In this document: one piece after another, positions 6,241 to 7,111 of the stretch
Layout of the letters: each line of letters starts with the position of its first letter
How positions within the stretch are numbered: position 1 is the first letter of the stretch
Source: Wolbachia endosymbiont of Cylisticus convexus
GTDB lineage: Bacteria; Pseudomonadota; Alphaproteobacteria; Rickettsiales; Anaplasmataceae
Length of the DNA stretch: 7,111 bases
Direction: 5' to 3'
NCBI RefSeq assembly: GCF_003344345.1
Contig: NZ_QPIP01000063.1
Coordinates: forward strand, 1 to 7,111
Notes under the pieces: model-generated
What the model was told of the DNA's origin: nothing
Databases searched by the model: none
Seen by the model: only the letters and a program-made list of their open reading frames with translations
Translations under genes and position numbers: made by a program

Positions 6241-6747
6241 TCATATGCCTAAAACCGTTTGCAGCAAGGCCATCTGATCAACTCCGTTTATCTTCCTAAT
6301 CATATTTTCTGCATCGATTTCTATTAATTCATTACCACCTATAGTAAGTTTATAGTAATGAGCAGCTACAGTACACTTCAGCGTTGCTTTTTCAGCAGGT
6401 TTCCAGCTACCAAAATCAAATTCTTTAAAAATGCCTCTTAAATTGATTATTACTCCTTCAATATCATTGTTTCCGCTGCCTTGTAATCCGCCCCTTAGCG
6501 TCAGAGAAACCGAATTTCCATCTATGAGGCCAAAAAGCCTGAATAACTCTGAATCATATTCTGAAAACGTAAACTCTGCTTCAAGCTTTTCCATGCCCAT
6601 GTCAATATTTATTGGAATATCCATACCACCAGCTCTATATTCCTCAGTTTTAATGGTGAGCTTTGGCAAGGTTACTTCATCTATTTTTCCTGCATAACCA
6701 CGACCATCAACGAATACGTTAAAATTTCTCAGTATTTTTGGTAACAC
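6241..6747 (-). CDS. FII: Major tail tube protein (FII)
   Basis: This 168-residue protein is the P2 gpFII-type tube subunit. It stacks in hexamers to form the inner tube inside the sheath. The family pattern is clear: LPKILRNFNVFVDGRGYAG at the N-terminus, LPKLTIKTEEYRAGGMDIPI (about 27-46), DMGMEKLEAEFTFSEYD (about 49-65), LRGGLQGSGNNDIEGVIINLRG (about 83-104) and WKPAEKATLKCTVAAHYYKL (about 115-134), ending DAENMIRKINGVDQMALLQTVLGI. Length is normal for the family (about 170). The start is GTG 6745-6747: AGGAG lies eight bases upstream and there is no nearby in-frame ATG before the conserved N-terminus. The ribosome binding site overlaps the sheath stop (TAGGAG), showing tight coupling. Confidence 0.95.
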   Translation of the reverse strand: MLPKILRNFNVFVDGRGYAGKIDEVTLPKLTIKTEEYRAGGMDIPINIDMGMEKLEAEFTFSEYDSELFRLFGLIDGNSVSLTLRGGLQGSGNNDIEGVIINLRGIFKEFDFGSWKPAEKATLKCTVAAHYYKLTIGGNELIEIDAENMIRKINGVDQMALLQTVLGI

Positions 6748-6755
6748 TTCGCTTT

Positions 6756-6760
6756 CTCCT
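6756..6760 (-). promoter_or_regulatory. Ribosome binding site for the GTG start of the tail tube gene
   Basis: AGGAG on the minus strand, overlapping the sheath stop codon TAG (6759-6761) and eight bases before GTG 6745-6747. It is the evidence for a non-ATG start of the tube protein. Confidence 0.8.
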
Positions 6761-7111
6761 AACTTATATTTACAAGATGGGATCTGAATATTATTTGCTC
6801 AGCTGGATATGGCGGTGTAAACTCAAAATCAAAAGACACTTTTCCGCTTGCAATATTTGCCGGTGTATTGAGTTCTGGTGTTGCATAACATTTTCCGCTG
6901 ATAATAGCTCCTTGGGCTTTTAAATTGGCTAAATAAGAATTCACCCCCTCAATCACATCATCTATATAAGTTTTAGTGATATTGCGATCAACTGCCCATA
7001 AATGAGCTCGAAGTAAACTATCATTGATTAAATCTGCAGTCCTTCTCACTGATAAAAAAGCCCATTTTGAGTCATTTGAACATGTTCTATTTCCCCAAAG
7101 TCTGTAGCCAT
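6759..7111 (-). CDS. FI: Contractile tail sheath protein (FI), C-terminal part, 5' end outside window
   Basis: The frame stays open from the right edge to TAG 6759-6761, giving 116 whole visible residues of what is usually about 390. The visible part starts GYRLWGNRTCSNDSKWAFLS, followed by VRRTADLINDSLLRAHLWAV, the typical C-terminal domain of P2 gpFI-type sheaths. It ends with a beta-rich PELNTPANIASGKVSFDFEF and TPPYPAEQIIFR. The C-terminal domain contacts the inner tube and carries the arm that links subunits; the sheath contracts to drive the tube through the cell envelope. A GTG at 7047-7049 is an internal valine, not the start, because the conserved GYR-WGNRT segment lies upstream of it. 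The gene continues beyond 7111. It is the first visible gene of the tail operon. Confidence 0.93.
   Translation of the reverse strand, partial: GYRLWGNRTCSNDSKWAFLSVRRTADLINDSLLRAHLWAVDRNITKTYIDDVIEGVNSYLANLKAQGAIISGKCYATPELNTPANIASGKVSFDFEFTPPYPAEQIIFRSHLVNIS

Noticed and set aside
6431..6697. Plus-strand open frame of 88 codons
   Set aside because: It is antisense to the tail tube gene, whose protein is conserved along its full length.
7047..7049. GTG as start of a separate 96-residue gene at 6759-7049
   Set aside because: The frame is open upstream to the window edge and encodes the conserved GYR-WGNRT part of the sheath, so this GTG is an internal valine.

Overview
The window is a tail and post-tail segment of a temperate, contractile-tailed (P2-like) prophage. 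The best match is phage WO of Wolbachia (Rickettsiales, Alphaproteobacteria). I base this on the AT-rich base composition, the tail order FI-FII-E/E'-T-U-X-D, and the genes after D: an ankyrin-repeat protein, a small membrane protein and a patatin phospholipase, with an Rpn-type nuclease remnant beside them. The organism is inferred from gene content and sequence style. No search was run.

Layout. Everything except the left edge is on the minus strand and is read from right to left. At the right edge is the C-terminal part of the tail sheath (6759-7111, cut by the window), then the tail tube (6241-6747), tail assembly chaperone E with its frameshifted extension E' (5825-6204), tape measure T (3572-5837), U (3237-3572), X (3011-3220) and D (2075-3010). 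These genes are packed tightly: stop codons overlap starts or ribosome binding sites, as expected for one late transcript building the tail tube, sheath and hub. Downstream are a membrane-anchored ankyrin protein (1495-2016), a 77-residue membrane/coiled-coil protein (1216-1449) and the patatin (283-1203). The far left (1-190) is the 3' end of a plus-strand Rpn-family gene that converges on the patatin across a 92-bp gap.

Three reading-frame events stand out. (1) A canonical -1 programmed frameshift site, T_TTT_TTG at 5974-5980, joins E to a 49-residue E' extension. This is the conserved tailed-phage chaperone arrangement, and the -1 frame has no start codon of its own upstream. (2) The tape measure is split: the true N-terminus, with a strong ribosome binding site, lies at 5837, and the remaining 680 or so residues are in another frame. 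The break falls in an A6-G3-A6 tract at 5597-5611, and removing one base restores a 754-residue protein. (3) U stops early. Adding one base near 3244-3258 restores a family-like C-terminus (FSLSLRRYV), and its new stop would overlap the X start. Events 2 and 3 suggest a decaying prophage, base-calling error, or slippage-dependent expression in homopolymers.

No CRISPR array, tRNA, rRNA, insertion sequence, attachment site or convincing terminator was seen. No stretch longer than 300 bases lacks a gene.
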